Assembly: GCA_045345765.1 (NCBI GenBank)
Contig: CP148265.1
Coordinates: 868,001-932,000 of the forward strand
Reading direction: 5' to 3'
DNA: 64,000 bases
From: JAOARY01 sp045345765
GTDB lineage: Bacteria > Bacillota > Clostridia > Peptostreptococcales > Peptostreptococcaceae
Positions 61,978 through 64,000 of the stretch are shown piece by piece (position 1 is the first letter of the stretch; each line of letters opens with the position of its first letter). The notes under the pieces were generated by a model that searched no databases, was not told the DNA's origin, and saw only the letters and a list, made by a program, of their open reading frames with translations. A program made the translations under genes and the position numbers.

Positions 61978-63199
61978 CTATCATGATCCATAAATCATCT
62001 ATTTTTTCTTCTAATTTTTCTATTTCTTTTTCAAATTTATCTAATTGGGCTTCATCAAATTGTATTATTTCTAATTTATCTAAATCAAACAAAGGAGTTA
62101 TATCTTCTATATCATTATATGATATATCTAACCTTTCTATACTTTTATATTTTGAAAGTTCAGTAATATCCTTTATACTATTGTGTGATATATCTAAATC
62201 ATATACATTATCTAAATTTGGTATATCACTTATATCTTCTATATTCATATTAGATAAGTCCAATATTTTAAATGGCTTAGATTCATCCAAATCTAAATTT
62301 ACTACTCTATCTATTTTATCTAATGCTTCTATTGAGTCTTCATTTTTTAGTAAAATATCTTTATAAACTATCTTTTTGATATCGCTATTTTCTAACCCAT
62401 AAAAGTCATCAAATTCACAAGAATAAAGTTCTAATTTTCTTAAATCTTCAATCTTAGAAAGTATATTCATATTAAAAACTTTACATCTATTAAACTCCAT
62501 CTTATCAATATTATTGATATTTATGTACAAATCTTCATTTCTCAAATCGCAATTTTCCATTACTATTTCTTCAAAATCTTGAAACTTAGGAAAATAAGTT
62601 AAATTTGAAAAATTAATATTTCTAAAATCTAATTCCCTTAATCCTTTTAATTTTTCTAAGTCAACTAGAGTTTTTATATTTGTATTATCCTTTATAATTA
62701 ATCTTTCTATTTCAAATAGCATCTTTTGTGTAACTTCTTCATCTTCTTTAAGGTCTAATTCATCTTTTATAATCCTCTCTATTTCTTTATCTTCAAATTC
62801 TATATTTGAATCTTCTTTATTCATACGAAATTTTAAAGTTCCACCTTTTTTAAGTTCGTTACCATAAGCATCATCAAACTCATCTATTTTAAGACTATAA
62901 TTAGTATCTTCTTCATAATCAAAATTAGGTATAACTTCTATAGTCTTCTTGTCATCCTTTAATCTAACATCTATATCATACTTTCTTTTACTTATGTCAT
63001 CACTTATTTCAAAACAATCTTCTATTTTAGACATATCATCTTCATTTATAATATTGCTAAATTCAATAGTCCACACCTTTCTTTCATCTTCTATAATTCT
63101 TAGTTTATCAAAAACCTCATTTGTAATAGCATTAGAATTTGATTTGAATGCTATTACAAATACTAATAGTATAACTAAATTTTTTAATATTTTTTTCAT
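61970..63199 (-). CDS. Secreted LRR protein, 409 aa
   Basis: Signal peptide (LVILLVFVIAFKSNSNA), Ig-like domain with RKVWTIEFSNIINEDDMSKI and VRLKDDKKTIEVIPNFDYEE, then a KDELDLKEDEEVTQKM linker and LRRs (LDLSNMNIEDISDIPNLDNV, YDLDISHNSIKDITELSKYK). The N-terminal domain is closer to the distant 2225 protein than to its neighbours. It has its own transcript. No anchor motif. Confidence 0.83.
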   Translation of the reverse strand: MKKILKNLVILLVFVIAFKSNSNAITNEVFDKLRIIEDERKVWTIEFSNIINEDDMSKIEDCFEISDDISKRKYDIDVRLKDDKKTIEVIPNFDYEEDTNYSLKIDEFDDAYGNELKKGGTLKFRMNKEDSNIEFEDKEIERIIKDELDLKEDEEVTQKMLFEIERLIIKDNTNIKTLVDLEKLKGLRELDFRNINFSNLTYFPKFQDFEEIVMENCDLRNEDLYININNIDKMEFNRCKVFNMNILSKIEDLRKLELYSCEFDDFYGLENSDIKKIVYKDILLKNEDSIEALDKIDRVVNLDLDESKPFKILDLSNMNIEDISDIPNLDNVYDLDISHNSIKDITELSKYKSIERLDISYNDIEDITPLFDLDKLEIIQFDEAQLDKFEKEIEKLEEKIDDLWIMIED

Positions 63200-63305
63200 A
63201 ATTCCCCCTATTTTTTAGTTTTTTATACAGCATATTAATTTATATCATAATCTTTGATACCTTTCAATAAATATAGTCATAATGAAATAAATTTGTAAAA
63301 CTTCA

Positions 63306-63334
63306 TTGCAAAATAATAATAAAAGTATTATAAT
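63306..63334 (+). promoter_or_regulatory. Promoter of the MFS transporter leader
   Basis: TTGCAA (63306-63311), 17-nt spacer, perfect TATAAT (63329-63334). Transcription would start near 63341, giving a ~140-nt leader before the transporter start. Confidence 0.6.
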
Positions 63335-63385
63335 AAAAAAAGTTTATAATTATTATTTAAAATATATTTTAATAAGGAGGATGTT

Positions 63386-63403
63386 ATGATTAGACCAATT
63401 TAA
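63386..63403 (+). CDS. Five-codon leader peptide MIRPI
   Basis: AAGGAGG (63374-63380) lies 5 nt before ATG 63386, and the frame is ATG ATT AGA CCA ATT TAA. The strong ribosome binding site on so short a frame is the hallmark of a regulatory leader, not a structural gene. Its last codon and stop lie in the 5' arm of the stem that hides the MFS start. Confidence 0.65.
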   Translation: MIRPI

Positions 63404-63482
63404 TTACCCAATATATCTAATTTAATAAAAAAATTATTTATATTGCAATTTTATTTTTTGCAAAATGGAGGTAATTAAATTG
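63396..63482 (+). promoter_or_regulatory. Translational attenuator stem-loop of the MFS gene
   Basis: CAATTTAATTACC (63396-63408) is the exact complement of GGTAATTAAATTG (63470-63482). The 3' arm holds the end of the SD (GGAGG 63467-63471) and the whole TTG start codon. The 5' arm holds the last sense codon and stop of the MIRPI leader. A second small dyad (TTGCAA at 63443-63448 and 63458-63463) lies in the loop. A ribosome held on the leader would open the stem and expose the transporter start. Confidence 0.7.
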
Positions 63483-64000
63483 AATAAGAGAAATTATTAT
63501 TTACTTTGTCTAATTGTATTCCTACAAGGATTTGTATTTTATGGACCCTTTGCTTTTGTATACAGACAATCAAGGGGTCTTTTTGCGTCTAATATATTTA
63601 TTATAGAAACTGTATTTTTAGCGGTTTCTATGCTAATGGAAATACCATTTGGATATATTAGCGATAAATTCGGCTATAAGAAAACACTTATAATATCTAA
63701 TTTTTTATTTTTTATATCTAAAATAGTATTTTACAAGAGTTATTCTTTGTATGGATTTTTAATAGAAAGAATACTTCTTGCAATATCATTTGCTGGTCTT
63801 TCTGGTTGTGATACTTCTATGCTTTATAAATCTGTATCAAAAGATAATTCTTATAAAGCATTTTCTAAATATAATCTATCCTCTCAAATAGGTGTATTTT
63901 TAGGATTTTTGCTTTCTGGATTCATAGTAAAAATATCATTAGATTCTACTGCTTTGTTTACTATTTTTCCTTATTTTATAGCTTTTTTATTGACTTTATT
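63480..64000 (+). CDS. MFS transporter, 5' part (runs off the window)
   Basis: 173 codons visible, starting TTG with SD GGAGG 8 nt upstream; begins LNKRNYYLLCLIVFLQGFVF. About five membrane helices are seen. The MFS motif A loop is FGYISDKFGYKKTLI (~residues 58-72), followed by GFLIERILLAISFAGLSGCD. The overall pattern is of small-molecule efflux MFS proteins. The leader-peptide attenuator suggests induction by a translation inhibitor, hence possible antibiotic efflux; this is inference. Confidence 0.85.
   Translation, partial: MNKRNYYLLCLIVFLQGFVFYGPFAFVYRQSRGLFASNIFIIETVFLAVSMLMEIPFGYISDKFGYKKTLIISNFLFFISKIVFYKSYSLYGFLIERILLAISFAGLSGCDTSMLYKSVSKDNSYKAFSKYNLSSQIGVFLGFLLSGFIVKISLDSTALFTIFPYFIAFLLTL

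Overview
The window is very AT-rich, low-GC Gram-positive DNA. It has strong AGGAGG-type ribosome binding sites, many TTG/GTG starts, lipoprotein signal peptides and T-tailed hairpin terminators. The gene content fits an anaerobic, amino-acid-fermenting member of the Clostridia/Tissierellia: a glycyl-radical hydroxyproline dehydratase, sulfur-species transporters, chemoreceptors and ECF vitamin transporters. I cannot name the species. I saw no rRNA, tRNA, CRISPR array or intact insertion sequence.

Layout. 0-5 kb: an M29-type aminopeptidase, a secreted leucine-rich-repeat (LRR) protein, a broken RND-efflux fragment, and a small exported protein flanked by two near-identical hairpins. 5.1-10.1 kb (minus): a hydroxyproline-use operon (cupin regulator, hypE, hypD, proC). 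10.3-12.7 kb (minus): RtcB-type RNA ligase, CatB-type acetyltransferase, HD hydrolase. 13-18.7 kb: a GNAT protein, an ECF sigma/anti-sigma pair, small exported or membrane proteins, and a 100-bp duplicated gene end. 18.7-26.2 kb: a probable light/flavin/B12-linked cluster. It holds a minus-strand operon (EAL phosphodiesterase, class II photolyase, DUF523-DUF1722 protein), a divergent pair (RibU riboflavin transporter, DICT sensor protein) and an XRE regulator with a CarH-like cobalamin-binding region. 26.3-33.6 kb (minus): a nucleoside uptake operon (Crp-family regulator, BmpA lipoprotein, ABC ATPase, two permeases, a degenerate disulfide-oxidoreductase-like flavoprotein, nucleoside phosphorylase). 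34-42.4 kb: a sulfur island (YeeE/YedE transporter, CoA-disulfide-reductase/rhodanese fusion, LysR regulator, a YeeE/YedE transporter split into two genes around TusA, and an AGCS symporter that appears to start at ATT). 42.5-51.9 kb (minus): two chemoreceptors, an iron alcohol dehydrogenase, an aromatic-acid-exporter-like protein, and a two-component system with a membrane-anchored partner. 52-56.2 kb: a coiled-coil protein, a DUF3298 lipoprotein, an ECF S component, a DUF1893 protein and a HAD phosphatase. 56.4-63.2 kb (minus): five tandem secreted LRR paralogues, four of them in an A-B-A-B order. The right edge holds the 5' part of an MFS transporter preceded by a five-codon leader ORF. A perfect 13-bp stem there hides the transporter start codon.

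The most notable systems are: (1) the leader-peptide translational attenuator at the right edge; (2) the photolyase/RibU/DICT/B12-regulator cluster, whose divergent promoters each overlap a similar palindrome; (3) the tandem secreted LRR array; and (4) the split YeeE-TusA-YeeE sulfur operon. Functions were assigned by reading translated motifs by eye, without any database search.
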